A stretch of DNA of 64,000 nucleotides. Origin: Mycobacterium cookii (GTDB lineage Bacteria; Actinomycetota; Actinomycetes; Mycobacteriales; Mycobacteriaceae). The notes under the pieces are model-generated. The model worked only from the letters and a program-made list of their open reading frames with translations, ran no database searches and was not told the origin of the DNA. The DNA is taken from assembly GCF_010727945.1 (NCBI RefSeq), contig NZ_AP022569.1, forward strand, positions 4,216,001-4,280,000, given 5' to 3'. Both the position numbers and the translations under genes were made by a program. Positions 1 through 9,362 of this stretch are shown here, one piece after another. The first letter of the stretch is position 1, and the number at the start of each line of letters is the position of its first letter.

Positions 1-79
1 CGCCTCGGGCCAGCAGCAGCCCCGCGATCATTCCGGCGGGACCGCCGCCGACGATCACGCAGGTCGTCTTCTCGCTCAT
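1..79 (-). CDS. FAD-dependent oxidoreductase, N-terminal fragment
   Basis: Only the first 26 codons lie in the window; the gene runs off the left edge. The peptide begins [20 protein letters not shown], a beta strand followed by the GxGxxG dinucleotide-binding loop of FAD/NAD(P) Rossmann folds, so a flavoprotein hydroxylase or oxidoreductase is likely. A perfect AGGAGG lies 5 nt upstream of the ATG, which fixes the start. It is divergent from the mutase gene at 222. Substrate cannot be inferred. Confidence 0.75.
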   Translation of the reverse strand, partial: MSEKTTCVIVGGGPAGMIAGLLLARG

Positions 80-221
80 CGGATCCTCCTCACAACGCTG
101 TGATACTCGATTACGGCATAACTTTATATCAGTTCCAAACGATGATCGACGGCGTGTGACTCACCTCACCGAGCGCCGATCCCCCGGGAGCCCATCGGAG
201 GGGGGTGAGAGACTTTCTCCC

Positions 222-971
222 ATGGGTGACACGGCCACGCTGGTGCTGCTCCGCCACGGCGAGAGCGAATGGAACGCAAGCAATCAGTTCACCGGCTGGG
301 TCGACGTCGACCTGACGGAAAAGGGCCGCCGCGAGGCGGTCCGCGGCGGCGAGTTGCTGTCCGAGCACGGCCTGCTGCCCGACGTCTTGTACACCTCGCT
401 GCTGCGACGGGCGATCACCACCGCACACCTGGCACTCGACACCGCCGACCGGCTGTGGATCCCGGTGCGGCGCAGCTGGCGGCTCAACGAGCGGCATTAC
501 GGCGCGTTGCAGGGGCTGGACAAGTCCCAGACCAAAGCGCGTTACGGCGACGAGCAGTTCATGACCTGGCGGCGCAGCTACGACACCCCGCCGCCGCCGA
601 TCGAAAAAGGCAGCCAGTACAGCCAGGACGCCGACCCCCGCTACGTCGACGTCGGCGGCGGGCCGCTAACCGAATGCCTGGCCGACGTGGTGGCCCGTTT
701 CCTGCCGTACTTCACCGACGTCATCATCCCTGACCTGCGGGTTGGCAAGACGGTACTGATCGCCGCGCACGGCAACTCGCTGCGCGCCCTGGTGAAATAC
801 CTCGACGACATGTCCGAGGACGACGTCGTCGGGCTGAACATCCCGACCGGCATTCCGCTGCGCTACGACCTGGACGCCGATATGCGGCCGCTGGTTCGCG
901 GTGGCAGCTACCTCGATCCAGAAGCCGCGGCGGCCGGTGCGGCGGCAGTGGCCAGCCAAGGCGCGAAATAA
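222..971 (+). CDS. gpm1: 2,3-bisphosphoglycerate-dependent phosphoglycerate mutase
   Basis: Glycolytic and gluconeogenic enzyme that interconverts 3- and 2-phosphoglycerate in the cytosol. The 249-residue product has the usual dPGM length. It shows the RHGE motif with the phosphorylated His at about residue 12, the second catalytic His at residue 183 (AHGNSLRA), and the family block [12 protein letters not shown]. The frame is open further upstream to about 156, but the ATG at 222 matches the family N-terminus; a GGAGGGGGGTGAG purine tract lies 12-25 nt upstream. It sits directly upstream of senX3, as in M. tuberculosis (Rv0489). Confidence 0.96.
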   Translation: MGDTATLVLLRHGESEWNASNQFTGWVDVDLTEKGRREAVRGGELLSEHGLLPDVLYTSLLRRAITTAHLALDTADRLWIPVRRSWRLNERHYGALQGLDKSQTKARYGDEQFMTWRRSYDTPPPPIEKGSQYSQDADPRYVDVGGGPLTECLADVVARFLPYFTDVIIPDLRVGKTVLIAAHGNSLRALVKYLDDMSEDDVVGLNIPTGIPLRYDLDADMRPLVRGGSYLDPEAAAAGAAAVASQGAK

Positions 972-991
972 CCGCCCGATCGCAGCAACCC

Positions 992-1020
992 GGCAAACGT
1001 CGGGTGAACGGCGCCCGAAC
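992..1020 (+). promoter_or_regulatory. Candidate RegX3 (PhoB-type) box upstream of senX3
   Basis: Three 7-mers, GGCAAAC (992-998), GGTGAAC (1003-1009) and CCCGAAC (1014-1020), start exactly 11 bp apart. This is the 7+4 spacing of PhoB-family direct-repeat operators. They lie 82-110 bp before the senX3 start. Autoregulation of senX3-regX3 by RegX3 is known in mycobacteria; assigning these repeats as the binding site is inference. A further GTTCACC occurs at 1076-1082. Confidence 0.5.
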
Positions 1021-1101
1021 ACCTGTCTCGTGGCATGTGACATGCCCGATTTTGGCCTTGCGCTGCTGGGTTGGCGTTCACCTGATTTGTAAGCTTTTCA
1101 C

Positions 1102-2340
1102 GTGACCGTGTTCTCGGCCCTGTCACTGGCCGGGGTTTTGTTCCTCGCGGCATTGGCTGTCGGAGTTACCGTCGGCGCCCGCCTGGCGCCGAGGGCGCTG
1201 GAGCGACGGCAACGGGCGGTCGTCGAAGCGGCCGGCATCACCGTCGCGCAGATGCTGGATCGCATCGTCGCGCTGATGCCGCTGGGCGCCGCCGTCGTGG
1301 ACCGCCACCGCGACGTGGTCTATCACAACGGCCGGGCCAAGGAGCTGGGCCTGGTGCGCGAGCGACAGCTGGACGACGAGGCGTGGCAGGCCGCGCGTAA
1401 GACCCTCACCGACGGCTCGGACGTCGAGTTCGACCTGATGCCGGGCAAGCGGCTGGTCCCGGGGCGCGCGGGCCTCTCGGTGCACGGACAGGCGCGGCTG
1501 CTCAGCGAGGAAGACCGCAGGTTCGCCGTGGTCTTCGTCTACGACCATTCCGAATATGCCCGGATGGAGGCGACCCGCCGCGACTTCGTGGCCAACGTCA
1601 GCCACGAGCTCAAGACTCCGGTCGGTGCGATGTCGGTGCTCGCCGAGGCGCTGCTGTCCTCGGCCGACGACCCCGAGACCGTGCGGCGGTTCGGCGAGAA
1701 GGTGCTCGTCGAGGCCACCCGGCTGGGCAACATGGTCAGCGAGCTGATCGAGTTGTCCCGGTTGCAGGGTGCCGAGCGATTGCCGGACATGGGTGCCGTC
1801 GATGTCGATTCCGTTGTCGCCGAAGCAATTTCACGTCACAAGGTGCCTGCCGACAACTCCGACATCACGGTGCGAACCGACGAGCCCAGCGGTCTGCGGA
1901 TGATGGGCGAGCAGGCCCTGCTGGTCACCGCCGTGGCCAACCTGGTGTCCAACGCGATCGCGTACTCGCCACGCGGCTCGCTGGTGTCGATCAGCCGTCG
2001 GCGTCGCGGCGAGAACATCGAAATCGCGGTCACCGACCGGGGTATCGGAATTGCCCGTAAGGACCAAGAGCGCGTCTTCGAACGGTTCTTCCGCGCCGAC
2101 AAGGCCCGCTCGCGTGCCACCGGCGGCACCGGACTCGGCTTGGCCATCGTCAAACACGTTGCGGCCAACCACAATGGCAGCATCGGTTTGTGGAGCCAGT
2201 TGGGTACCGGCTCGACGTTCACCCTGTCCATCCCCGCCTACGACACCGTTTACGACCCGCCCGAACAACCGCCAGAGCGCGAGATTCGGCCCATGAAGCC
2301 CCAACGGGAGCCCCAACGAGAGGAAGAGCTACACCGATGA
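1102..2340 (+). CDS. senX3: Phosphate-responsive sensor histidine kinase SenX3
   Basis: Membrane sensor kinase of the SenX3-RegX3 system, which controls phosphate starvation genes. The 412-residue protein has one N-terminal hydrophobic segment (about 4-26), a PAS-like sensor region (about 50-150), a HisKA H-box VSHELKTP with the phospho-accepting His at residue 168, an N-box NLVSNAI, and G-boxes DRGIGI and GTGLGLAIV. Starts at GTG. The acidic, Arg-rich C-terminal tail is typical of mycobacterial SenX3. Its stop overlaps the ATG of a 7-codon ORF leading to regX3. Confidence 0.97.
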   Translation: MTVFSALSLAGVLFLAALAVGVTVGARLAPRALERRQRAVVEAAGITVAQMLDRIVALMPLGAAVVDRHRDVVYHNGRAKELGLVRERQLDDEAWQAARKTLTDGSDVEFDLMPGKRLVPGRAGLSVHGQARLLSEEDRRFAVVFVYDHSEYARMEATRRDFVANVSHELKTPVGAMSVLAEALLSSADDPETVRRFGEKVLVEATRLGNMVSELIELSRLQGAERLPDMGAVDVDSVVAEAISRHKVPADNSDITVRTDEPSGLRMMGEQALLVTAVANLVSNAIAYSPRGSLVSISRRRRGENIEIAVTDRGIGIARKDQERVFERFFRADKARSRATGGTGLGLAIVKHVAANHNGSIGLWSQLGTGSTFTLSIPAYDTVYDPPEQPPEREIRPMKPQREPQREEELHR

Positions 2341-2360
2341 CCCTGAAGGAATCGCACTAA
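2337..2360 (+). other. Seven-codon coupling ORF between senX3 and regX3
   Basis: The ATG at 2337 overlaps the senX3 stop (ATGA). The frame reads M-T-L-K-E-S-H and stops at TAA 2358-2360, whose last A is the A of the regX3 ATG (TAATG). The whole senX3-regX3 junction is therefore bridged by start/stop overlaps, a layout suited to translational coupling. M. tuberculosis-complex strains carry MIRU repeats in this junction; here none is present. Whether the peptide is made is unknown. Confidence 0.55.
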
Positions 2361-3043
2361 TGACCAGTGTCCTGATCGTGGAGGACGAAGAATCGCTGGC
2401 GGATCCGCTGGCGTTCCTGCTCCGCAAGGAAGGCTTCGAGGCCACCGTAGTGACCGACGGGCAGTCCGCGCTGGCCGAGTTCGACCGGGCCGGCGCCGAC
2501 ATCGTGCTGCTCGACCTGATGTTGCCGGGCATGTCGGGCACCGACGTCTGCAAGCAGTTGCGGTCGCGTTCCAGCGTGCCGGTGATCATGGTGACGGCAC
2601 GTGACAGCGAGATCGACAAGGTCGTGGGCCTCGAATTGGGCGCCGACGACTACGTCACCAAGCCGTATTCGGCGCGTGAGCTGATCGCCCGGATCCGCGC
2701 GGTGCTGCGCCGTGGCGGTGACGACGACTCTGAGATCACCGACGGCGTGCTGGAGTCCGGGCCGGTGCGAATGGACGTCGAACGCCACGTTGTCTCGGTC
2801 AATGGTGAACCGATTACGTTGCCGCTCAAGGAATTCGACTTGCTCGAGTACCTGATGCGCAACAGCGGCCGGGTGCTGACGCGTGGTCAGTTGATCGACC
2901 GGGTGTGGGGCGCGGACTACGTCGGCGACACCAAGACGCTGGACGTGCACGTCAAGCGTCTGCGCTCCAAGATCGAGTCCGACCCGGCCAACCCGATTCA
3001 CCTGGTGACGGTCCGCGGACTGGGTTACAAACTCGAGGGCTGA
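2360..3043 (+). CDS. regX3: Phosphate-responsive response regulator RegX3
   Basis: OmpR/PhoB-family response regulator, partner of SenX3. The 227-residue protein has a receiver domain (about 1-120) with the acidic pocket EDE, phospho-acceptor Asp52 in LLDLMLPG, and conserved Thr and Lys (VTA, KPYSARE). A winged-helix DNA-binding domain follows (about 130-227) with the RGLGYKLE ending. It lies 19 bp after senX3 and is joined to it by the mini-ORF, so the two are almost certainly cotranscribed and coupled. Confidence 0.97.
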   Translation: MTSVLIVEDEESLADPLAFLLRKEGFEATVVTDGQSALAEFDRAGADIVLLDLMLPGMSGTDVCKQLRSRSSVPVIMVTARDSEIDKVVGLELGADDYVTKPYSARELIARIRAVLRRGGDDDSEITDGVLESGPVRMDVERHVVSVNGEPITLPLKEFDLLEYLMRNSGRVLTRGQLIDRVWGADYVGDTKTLDVHVKRLRSKIESDPANPIHLVTVRGLGYKLEG

Positions 3044-3080
3044 ACCCTCACGCCGATGATTGGCGAGTCGAGCAGGAAAC

Positions 3081-4028
3081 TCACGACGGGGTCTTCTCGG
3101 TGGTATTCGGTGCCGAGTCACCGCGTAAGCCGACCTCGGCGTGGCCGGTGCCGATCACCGACCAGTGGCGGTCGTCGATCTCGACGTAGATGTCGGCCTG
3201 CTCGGTGTTGGTGCATACTGCGGTGGCGCCGTCAGGATCGGTGTAACCGAGGCTCACGCATCGCTCGGCGGGCTGGTCGACGCGGATCAGCACCTGACGA
3301 CCGCCGATCCGACCCTTCAGTTGCCAGTGCCGCAGGCCCAATGTGGTCCGCATCCGCACCGACGGCAAAGTGCTTGCAGGCCAATCTTTTCCGTCGATAC
3401 GGAATCGAACGAACGCCAGCGGCGAGAGTCTGCGCAGGCCCGCTTTGCGCGACACCGCGGTGACCACCTCCAGCACGTCGCCGTCGCCGAGGTCAGCGTG
3501 GATCCAGCCCCAGCGGCTAGCGTTGCCGTGCCCGTAGATGTGGGATACGGCGCCGCGCCACCCATCGACCCGGTGGGTGATGTCGCCGACGCCGAGCGAG
3601 CCGGTGAACTGTGCGGTCGGGGCGAGCACCACTTGCGCGCCGGGCAGCAGTTCGCGCTCCCACACCGATCGCGGGAAGGTCCACAGCGGGGCACCGCTGT
3701 CCTTCCAGCTCAGGTTCCATGCCATTGGCCCGGCCCGCCCGGTCAGCACTTCCGACGTCATTCGAGCTTCGGCAACTGTGAGCCAGTCCGGCCCAGTGTC
3801 CGGCGCGACGGGCTCGGGACCGAAACGCTCGGTCTGCGGTAGGCCGCCTGCGGGAAACCAGCTCACCCAGCCGTGTGCATAGGGATCGCGGGCGCTTGTC
3901 GACGTCGGCGACACCATCTCGTAGTGGACCCACAGCGCAGCGCGCGTCACCGGATCCGACAGGGTCGCGTACCAAACCTCCAGACGGCCGGCCTGTCCGC
4001 GCCACCGTGGTGCCGCAGCCGACTGCAA
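3081..4028 (-). CDS. Conserved protein of the Rv0493c type, function unknown
   Basis: A 315-residue protein without signal peptide or membrane segment. By position and conserved stretches (RRLEVWYAT-like N-terminus, IYGHGNASRWGW near the middle) it corresponds to M. tuberculosis Rv0493c. Regular W-rich beta-type stretches suggest a beta-barrel fold such as a lipocalin or CrtC-like domain, but I cannot assign a reaction. The frame opens with TTG at 4028; the next in-frame ATG is about 37 codons later and would remove the conserved N-terminus, so TTG is preferred. Convergent with regX3, 37 bp apart. Confidence 0.7.
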   Translation of the reverse strand: MQSAAAPRWRGQAGRLEVWYATLSDPVTRAALWVHYEMVSPTSTSARDPYAHGWVSWFPAGGLPQTERFGPEPVAPDTGPDWLTVAEARMTSEVLTGRAGPMAWNLSWKDSGAPLWTFPRSVWERELLPGAQVVLAPTAQFTGSLGVGDITHRVDGWRGAVSHIYGHGNASRWGWIHADLGDGDVLEVVTAVSRKAGLRRLSPLAFVRFRIDGKDWPASTLPSVRMRTTLGLRHWQLKGRIGGRQVLIRVDQPAERCVSLGYTDPDGATAVCTNTEQADIYVEIDDRHWSVIGTGHAEVGLRGDSAPNTTEKTPS

Positions 4029-4079
4029 TTCCTCGTTAACGGCTCCACCTCCCGCGTCGCTGAGGGTGCGTCCACGATA

Positions 4080-4092
4080 TTGGTTAAACCAA
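4080..4092. promoter_or_regulatory. FadR-type GntR operator candidate
   Basis: The 13-bp sequence TTGGTTAAACCAA is a perfect inverted repeat and contains TGGTnnnACCA, the core recognised by FadR-family GntR regulators. It lies in the divergent intergenic region between the unknown gene at 3081-4028 and the lipoprotein at 4179. In M. tuberculosis this position is followed by the FadR-like regulator gene Rv0494; that gene is not here. Which regulator uses the site is unknown. Confidence 0.45.
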
Positions 4093-4178
4093 CGAACCAG
4101 TCAAGTGTCTTCCGGCAGCCGGACGGCTGATGCCATTGCAGGGCTGACACCGGCCGACCGTCGGCGCACACTGGCGTC

Positions 4179-4856
4179 ATGGCTCGACGGTTACGCATCG
4201 TCGCGGTCGTCATCGGCACCGCTGTGTTTCTGGTCGCCTCCGCCGGCTGCATGACGACTCCCGCCGCGCCCGGCAGCCCCGGAATCCGCGCCAAGACCAA
4301 GATGTGGCCGTTCAAGCGGAACCCGGCCGGCCCGGATATGCGGGCGTGGGTGGAGAAGTACGGCCAGAACGCGTTGCAAATGCCCAATCTGCCGGATGTG
4401 GGCGCCGCCACCCCACAGCAGCGGGCCGCTGCGACCGATCTGCTGGTCCGAACCGAAGCCGCCACAGCCGGATGGGTCGACTTGGCCGCGGCCGAGAAGG
4501 CTGGTTACCGGCAAAACCCGGCGGTCACCAGACTCACCGAGGTCTACGCCTCAATGGTGCCGGGCAAGATGACGATGATGCATGTCGCCAAGGACCACCC
4601 CGGCGGCGCCGTGCTGGACCCCAACGCCCCCGACATGCTGATGTACGACTACGAGAGCGACGGCGCATGGAAGCTCGTCGGAGTCATGTTCCTGGCCGAC
4701 GGCGCGTATCCGGGGCCGCCGCCCACGCCGGGAGGTCCGATCACTCGCTGGCACTACCACCCGCGCATGGCCATGCGGCACTTGGGAATGCACATCTTCT
4801 TCGGCATGGGCAACGATCTCGCCCACGCCTACGCGGTCAACATGGACGGCATGTAA
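4179..4856 (+). CDS. Predicted lipoprotein, function unknown
   Basis: The 225-residue product starts with a lipoprotein signal peptide: basic MARRLR, a hydrophobic stretch and the lipobox ASAGC with the modified Cys at about residue 24. It should be anchored to the outer face of the cytoplasmic membrane. The mature part has a His/Met-rich C-terminus (WHYHPRMAMRHLGMHIFFGMGNDLAH), which could bind metal, though this is only a composition argument. It occupies the place of the GntR gene Rv0494 of M. tuberculosis. No family assigned. Confidence 0.75.
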   Translation: MARRLRIVAVVIGTAVFLVASAGCMTTPAAPGSPGIRAKTKMWPFKRNPAGPDMRAWVEKYGQNALQMPNLPDVGAATPQQRAAATDLLVRTEAATAGWVDLAAAEKAGYRQNPAVTRLTEVYASMVPGKMTMMHVAKDHPGGAVLDPNAPDMLMYDYESDGAWKLVGVMFLADGAYPGPPPTPGGPITRWHYHPRMAMRHLGMHIFFGMGNDLAHAYAVNMDGM

Positions 4857-4863
4857 GCGCCCG

Positions 4864-5658
4864 CTATTCGGCGGCCCGGGTAGCGGGGTGCACCGCGACA
4901 AGCCCTAACCCGCCACGCCGCTTGCACATCGCCGCCAGCTCGGAATAGGCCTTCTCGCCGAGCAACTCGGTGAGCTCGGCAGCCATGCTGACCCACACCG
5001 GCTCGGCGCCGACATGGGCGGCCGGATCGCCGGTGCAGTACCAGTGCAGGTCGGCGCCGCCGGCGCCCCAGCCGCGGCGGTCGTACTCGGTGACGGTGGT
5101 CTTGAGGATCTCCGAGCCGTCGGGACGGGTCACCCATTCCTGACTGCGGCGGATCGGCAACTGCCAGCAGACGTCGGGCTTCATCGTCAGCGGCTGCACG
5201 CCGAGCTTGAGCGCCTTGGTGTGCAGTGCGCAGCCCTGGCCGCCCGAGAAATCCGGCCGGTTCAAGAAGATGCAGGCGCCTCTGTACTTGCGGGTGCGGA
5301 ACTGCTCTTCGCCTTCATGCTCGTCGAGCTCGAGATAACCCTTGCGCCCCAAGCCTTTATCGCGAAACTGCCAGTCGTCGTCGGTGAGCTTGGACACCGC
5401 GTCGTCGAGCCGGGCCCGGTCGTCGTCATCGGACAAAAACGCGCCGTGCGAGCAGCAGCCGTCGTCGGGGCGGTCTTCGACGGTGCCCTGGCAGGCAGGC
5501 GTGCCGAACACGCACGTCCACCGGGACAGCAGCCAGGTCAGATCCGCGGCGATCAGATGCTCGGGATTGTCGGGGTCGTAGAACTCCACCCACTCACGGG
5601 CGAAGTCCAATTCGACTTCACCGGGGTGATTTGGCTGCGCACTTGCCACGGTTTTCAC
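4864..5658 (-). CDS. Conserved Cys-rich protein (Rv0495c type)
   Basis: A 264-residue cytosolic protein, the positional and sequence counterpart of Rv0495c. It carries about nine cysteines in conserved contexts: [10 protein letters not shown] and DGCCSHGAF near residues 50-72, then RGACIF, GQGCALH, DVCWQLP and HWYCTGD, a pattern suggesting a metal or Fe-S site as in YkgJ-like/DUF3109 proteins. The reaction is unknown. It is transcribed divergently from ppx with 47 bp between the start codons, so the two promoters must be close or overlapping. Confidence 0.72.
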   Translation of the reverse strand: MKTVASAQPNHPGEVELDFAREWVEFYDPDNPEHLIAADLTWLLSRWTCVFGTPACQGTVEDRPDDGCCSHGAFLSDDDDRARLDDAVSKLTDDDWQFRDKGLGRKGYLELDEHEGEEQFRTRKYRGACIFLNRPDFSGGQGCALHTKALKLGVQPLTMKPDVCWQLPIRRSQEWVTRPDGSEILKTTVTEYDRRGWGAGGADLHWYCTGDPAAHVGAEPVWVSMAAELTELLGEKAYSELAAMCKRRGGLGLVAVHPATRAAE

Positions 5659-5705
5659 GGTAGACCAATCCGTCGGTACCGTGCCCCACCGTAAGGTTGT
5701 GTCTC

Positions 5706-6707
5706 GTGCGATTAGGTGTGCTCGACGTGGGCAGCAACACGGTCAACCTGCTGGTGGTGGACGCCCGCCGCGGCGGGCACCCGACGCCGATGAGTTCGAC
5801 GAAGGCCACCTTGCGACTGGCCGAGTCGATCGACGGCTCAGGCAAGATCACCCGCAAGGGCGCCGACAAGCTGATCGAGACCATCGACGAGTTCGAGAAG
5901 ATCGCCGACAGCTCCGGATGCGCCGAGTTGATGGCGTTCGCCACATCAGCGGTCCGCGACGCCACGAACTCCGACGACGTGTTGTCCCGGGTCCGCAAGG
6001 AGACCGGCGTCCAACTGCAGGTGCTGCGCGGCGTCGACGAGTCTCGGCTGACGTTCCTGGCGGTGCGGCGCTGGTACGGGTGGAGCGCGGGCCGGATCAT
6101 CAACCTCGACATCGGCGGCGGCTCGCTGGAGATGTCCAGCGGCGTCGACGAGGAACCCGAAGTCGCGTTATCGCTGCCCCTGGGCGCCGGCCGGCTGACC
6201 CGCGAATGGCTCAAGGACGATCCGCCCGGCCGCCGCCGGGTGGGCATGCTGCGCGACTGGCTGGACGCGGAGTTGGCTGACGCGAGTGCCAAGTTGCTCG
6301 ACGCCGGCAACCCCGACCTCGCGGTCGCGACGTCGAAGACATTCCGTTCGCTGGCCCGGCTGACCGGGGCGGCGCCGTCGGCCGACGGACCTCGGGTGAA
6401 GCGGACGCTGACGGCCAATGGCCTCAGACAACTCATATCTTTCATCTCTAGGATGACGACCGCTGACCGTGCCGAATTGGAAGGGGTGAGCGCCGAGCGA
6501 GCGCCGCAAATTGTGGCAGGAGCTCTGGTCGCAGAGGCAAGTATGCGAGCGCTGTCGTTGGATTCGGTGGACATTTGCCCGTGGGCGCTACGGGAGGGTC
6601 TTATTCTGCGCAAACTCGACAGCGAAGCTGACGGAACCGCCCTGGTCGAGACATCGGTGCGAGATGCTGTTAAACAGCGAGCCGATCGGAATGGCGGCAA
6701 GAAATGA
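5706..6707 (+). CDS. ppx1: Ppx/GppA family exopolyphosphatase
   Basis: ASKHA-fold phosphatase acting on polyphosphate and/or pppGpp. The 333-residue protein has the N-terminal phosphate-binding motif [11 protein letters not shown] and the second glycine-rich motif [10 protein letters not shown] near residue 139. It is about the length of M. tuberculosis Ppx1 (Rv0496), shorter than two-domain E. coli Ppx. The GTG at 5706 is preferred to an in-frame ATG at 5697 because it matches the family start and has TAAGG 9 nt upstream. It overlaps the next gene by ATGA. Its neighbours senX3-regX3 also link this area to phosphate metabolism. Confidence 0.93.
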   Translation: MRLGVLDVGSNTVNLLVVDARRGGHPTPMSSTKATLRLAESIDGSGKITRKGADKLIETIDEFEKIADSSGCAELMAFATSAVRDATNSDDVLSRVRKETGVQLQVLRGVDESRLTFLAVRRWYGWSAGRIINLDIGGGSLEMSSGVDEEPEVALSLPLGAGRLTREWLKDDPPGRRRVGMLRDWLDAELADASAKLLDAGNPDLAVATSKTFRSLARLTGAAPSADGPRVKRTLTANGLRQLISFISRMTTADRAELEGVSAERAPQIVAGALVAEASMRALSLDSVDICPWALREGLILRKLDSEADGTALVETSVRDAVKQRADRNGGKK

Positions 6708-7642
6708 CCGGACCAAACGAGACCACCCGACCCATCTCGGTTGCCGAGCTGCTGGCCAAGAACGGCACACTCGGGGCACCCGTTCCCGCGCGTCGCCGCC
6801 GCCGCCGCGGCAACTCCGATGCGGTCACCGTCGCCGAACTGACCGGCGAGATTCCGATCATCACCGACGACACCGACCCCGACGCGCCTGAGCATTCGAC
6901 TGCCCGACCCGTCGACGACCCGGCCCCCGCCAAGCCCGCTGAGAAGCCGTCGTACTGGTCGGAACCCGAGCCGCGCTGGCCGGAGTCCGCGCCGCCTCGC
7001 CCGCGGGAAGCGGGACCCGAGCCGCGCGAACCGCGTCTGCAGCCCAGCGCGTATCCGCGCCCGGTGCGCACCAACGGACGAACCGAAGCCGATCGCGCCG
7101 AGGACCGCAACGACAAGCCGGCGGAACGGACCGGGGCCGAGGGCATGGCCCCCGATCCGATCGAGGACTACGCGGGCATGTCGGTGGATGTGATGGACAC
7201 CGACGTGCGAGACGCCGAGCCGGTGATCGAAGACTCCGCCTACGTGCGCTCCTACCTGCAAACTGGCGAGAACGACGATTCCCACGACGACCGGTCTTAT
7301 CGCGACATCGCCGATGTCGCCGAGGAAGAGGACTACCCCGACGACCTCGACCACGGCGAACCGCACACCTGGTCGCGAGCCGACAGCATGCGTTTCGGCG
7401 GAATGGTTGTGCTGCAATCGATTCTGGCTGTCGCATTTGGCGCCGGACTGTTCATCGCGTTCGACCAGCTGTGGCGATGGAACAACATCGTGGCGTTGGT
7501 GCTCTCGGTTCTGGTCATCCTCGGCCTGGTGGTGGGTGTGCGGGTGGTGCGAAAGACCGAGGACATCGGCAGCACGCTGATCGCGGTGGCGGTCGGCGCA
7601 CTGGTCACGCTGGGCCCGCTGGCATTGTTGCAATCCGGCTAG
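6704..7642 (+). CDS. Membrane protein with long disordered N-terminus (Rv0497 type)
   Basis: A 312-residue protein, probably cotranslated with ppx through a 4-nt ATGA overlap. Residues 1-230 are hydrophilic and rich in Pro, Arg, Glu and Asp with an early basic RRRRRRG cluster, so probably disordered and cytosolic. The C-terminal ~90 residues contain three to four hydrophobic segments ([58 protein letters not shown]). Function unknown; the arrangement matches Rv0497. Confidence 0.8.
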   Translation: MTGPNETTRPISVAELLAKNGTLGAPVPARRRRRRGNSDAVTVAELTGEIPIITDDTDPDAPEHSTARPVDDPAPAKPAEKPSYWSEPEPRWPESAPPRPREAGPEPREPRLQPSAYPRPVRTNGRTEADRAEDRNDKPAERTGAEGMAPDPIEDYAGMSVDVMDTDVRDAEPVIEDSAYVRSYLQTGENDDSHDDRSYRDIADVAEEEDYPDDLDHGEPHTWSRADSMRFGGMVVLQSILAVAFGAGLFIAFDQLWRWNNIVALVLSVLVILGLVVGVRVVRKTEDIGSTLIAVAVGALVTLGPLALLQSG

Positions 7643-7658
7643 CGCTCAGCAGACATCT

Positions 7659-8501
7659 GTGCGCCCAGCCATCAAGGTCGGTCTGTCGACGGCCTCGGTC
7701 TATCCGATGAAGACCGAGGCCGCTTTCGAATATGCGGCCAAGCTGGGCTACGACGGTGTCGAGCTGATGGTGTGGGGCGAGTCGGTCAGCCAGGACATCG
7801 GCGCGGTGGCCAAGCTCTCAAAGCGATACCGGGTTCCGGTGCTGTCGGTGCACGCGCCCTGTCTGCTGATCTCGCAGCGGGTCTGGGGTGCCAACCCGAT
7901 CGCCAAGCTCGATCGCAGTGTGCGGGCCGCCGAAAAGCTGGGCGCCCAAACCGTCGTCGTGCATCCGCCGTTCCGCTGGCAACGCCGTTACGTCGACGGC
8001 TTCACCGAGCAGGTCGCGCAGTTGGAAGAGTCCAGCGATGTGCTGGTGGCCGTGGAGAACATGTTCCCGTTTCGGGCCGACCGGTTCTTCGGCGCGGGGC
8101 AGACGATGGAGCGGATGCGCAGACGCGGGGGCGGGCCGGGGCCGGGGATCTCGGCGTTCGCGCCGTCGTACGACCCGCTGGACGGCAACCACGCGCACTA
8201 CACGCTGGACCTCTCGCACACCGCGACCGCCGGCACCGATGCGGTCGACATGGCGGAGCGCATGGGTTCGGGGCTGGTGCATCTGCACCTGTGCGACGGC
8301 ACCGGTCTGCCGGCCGACGAACACCTGACACCGGGTCGTGGCACCCAGCCGGTGGTCGAGGTCTGCGAGATGCTGGCCACCGGCGACTTCGCCGGCCACG
8401 TCGTCCTGGAGGTGTCGACCTCGAGTGCGCGTTCCGTTCACGAGCGCGAGGCCATGTTGGCTGAGTCGCTGCAATTCGCCCGTACGCACCTGTTGCGTTA
8501 A
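7659..8501 (+). CDS. Xylose isomerase-like TIM-barrel protein (Rv0498 type)
   Basis: A 280-residue soluble protein of the AP endonuclease 2/sugar isomerase TIM-barrel superfamily. It shows ordered barrel segments: KVGLSTASVYP, LGYDGVELMVWGE, VLSVHAPCLL, TVVVHPPFRW, VAVENMFPF, YTLDLSHTATAG and LVHLHLCDG, including Glu and His residues where metal ligands usually lie. The substrate is unknown. Starts at GTG 7659, 16 bp after the membrane protein gene, so part of the ppx operon. Corresponds to Rv0498. Confidence 0.82.
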   Translation: MRPAIKVGLSTASVYPMKTEAAFEYAAKLGYDGVELMVWGESVSQDIGAVAKLSKRYRVPVLSVHAPCLLISQRVWGANPIAKLDRSVRAAEKLGAQTVVVHPPFRWQRRYVDGFTEQVAQLEESSDVLVAVENMFPFRADRFFGAGQTMERMRRRGGGPGPGISAFAPSYDPLDGNHAHYTLDLSHTATAGTDAVDMAERMGSGLVHLHLCDGTGLPADEHLTPGRGTQPVVEVCEMLATGDFAGHVVLEVSTSSARSVHEREAMLAESLQFARTHLLR

Positions 8502-8522
8502 AACGCAAGGATATTCGACAAC

Positions 8523-9338
8523 TTGACCCCACTATTCACCTCCGCGATGGCACTCCGCGAGGTCCGTGAGGACGGCGTGCGCCGCATCTATGAGGGCGAG
8601 CTGAACAAGATTTGGACCATCGGGCCCAAGGTGCACGGCGGCGCCATGGTTGCGTTGTGCGCCAACGCCGCTCGCACAGCCCACGGCGGACCCGTTGAGC
8701 CGGTTGCGGTTTCGGCCAGCTTTCTGTCCGCACCCGATCCCGGCCCGATGCAGCTGGTCACCTCGATGCGTAAGCGCGGGCGTCGGATCAGCGTGGTCGA
8801 CGTCGAGCTGATCCAGGGTGATCGCGCCGCGGTGCACGCCGTGATCACGCTCGGTGAGCCGGAGCACCTGGTGCCGCCGCTGCTGTCGGCCAATCCGGCG
8901 GTCGGCCTGATGGATCCCGAGCCACCCGACGACGTCCTGCCGATCGCGCCCGGTCATCGGCTGGCCGGGCTGGTGAACCTGGCCGAGGGCTGTGAGGTGC
9001 GGACGCTGACCTCGACGCTGGGCATCTCCACCGACGGCAAGCCGCCGGTGATACAGAACTGGGTTCGGCCACGTGACGCGGCACCCGACGTGCTGTTCGC
9101 GTTGATGTGCGGCGACATCTCGGCGCCGGTGAGCTTCGCCGTTGATCGCACCGGCTGGGCGCCGACCGTTCAGCTGACCGCCTACCTGCGTGGGTTGCCG
9201 GCCGACGGCTGGCTGCGGGTGGTGTGCACGTGTGTGCAGATCGGTCAGGACTGGTTCGACGAAGACCACACCGTCGTCGACTGCGAAGGCCGCATCGTGG
9301 TGCAGAGCCGACAGCTGGCGATGGTGCCCGCGCCTTGA
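8523..9338 (+). CDS. Thioesterase-like (hotdog fold) protein, Rv0499 type
   Basis: A 271-residue protein that looks like a double-hotdog acyl-CoA thioesterase-like protein (TesB/4HBT_3 type): an N-terminal HGGAMVALCANAARTA segment followed by FLSAPDPGPMQL and a second, similar half. Such proteins hydrolyse or bind acyl-CoAs; the substrate is not known. The frame starts at TTG 8523; an ATG at 8547 is the alternative. The neighbours on both sides match Rv0498 and proC, so this is the Rv0499 position. Confidence 0.7.
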   Translation: MTPLFTSAMALREVREDGVRRIYEGELNKIWTIGPKVHGGAMVALCANAARTAHGGPVEPVAVSASFLSAPDPGPMQLVTSMRKRGRRISVVDVELIQGDRAAVHAVITLGEPEHLVPPLLSANPAVGLMDPEPPDDVLPIAPGHRLAGLVNLAEGCEVRTLTSTLGISTDGKPPVIQNWVRPRDAAPDVLFALMCGDISAPVSFAVDRTGWAPTVQLTAYLRGLPADGWLRVVCTCVQIGQDWFDEDHTVVDCEGRIVVQSRQLAMVPAP

Positions 9339-9362
9339 TGACGAAACTGTCAAACGTCTGAG

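Noticed and set aside
3081..4028. CrtC or tocopherol cyclase-like enzyme.
   Set aside because: Only a general impression of a beta-rich fold; no catalytic motif could be identified, so no function was assigned.
5618..7633. A 671-codon open frame on the minus strand opposite ppx and the membrane protein gene.
   Set aside because: It is antisense to well-recognised genes, has low-complexity composition typical of GC-rich third-position shadows, and matches no family.
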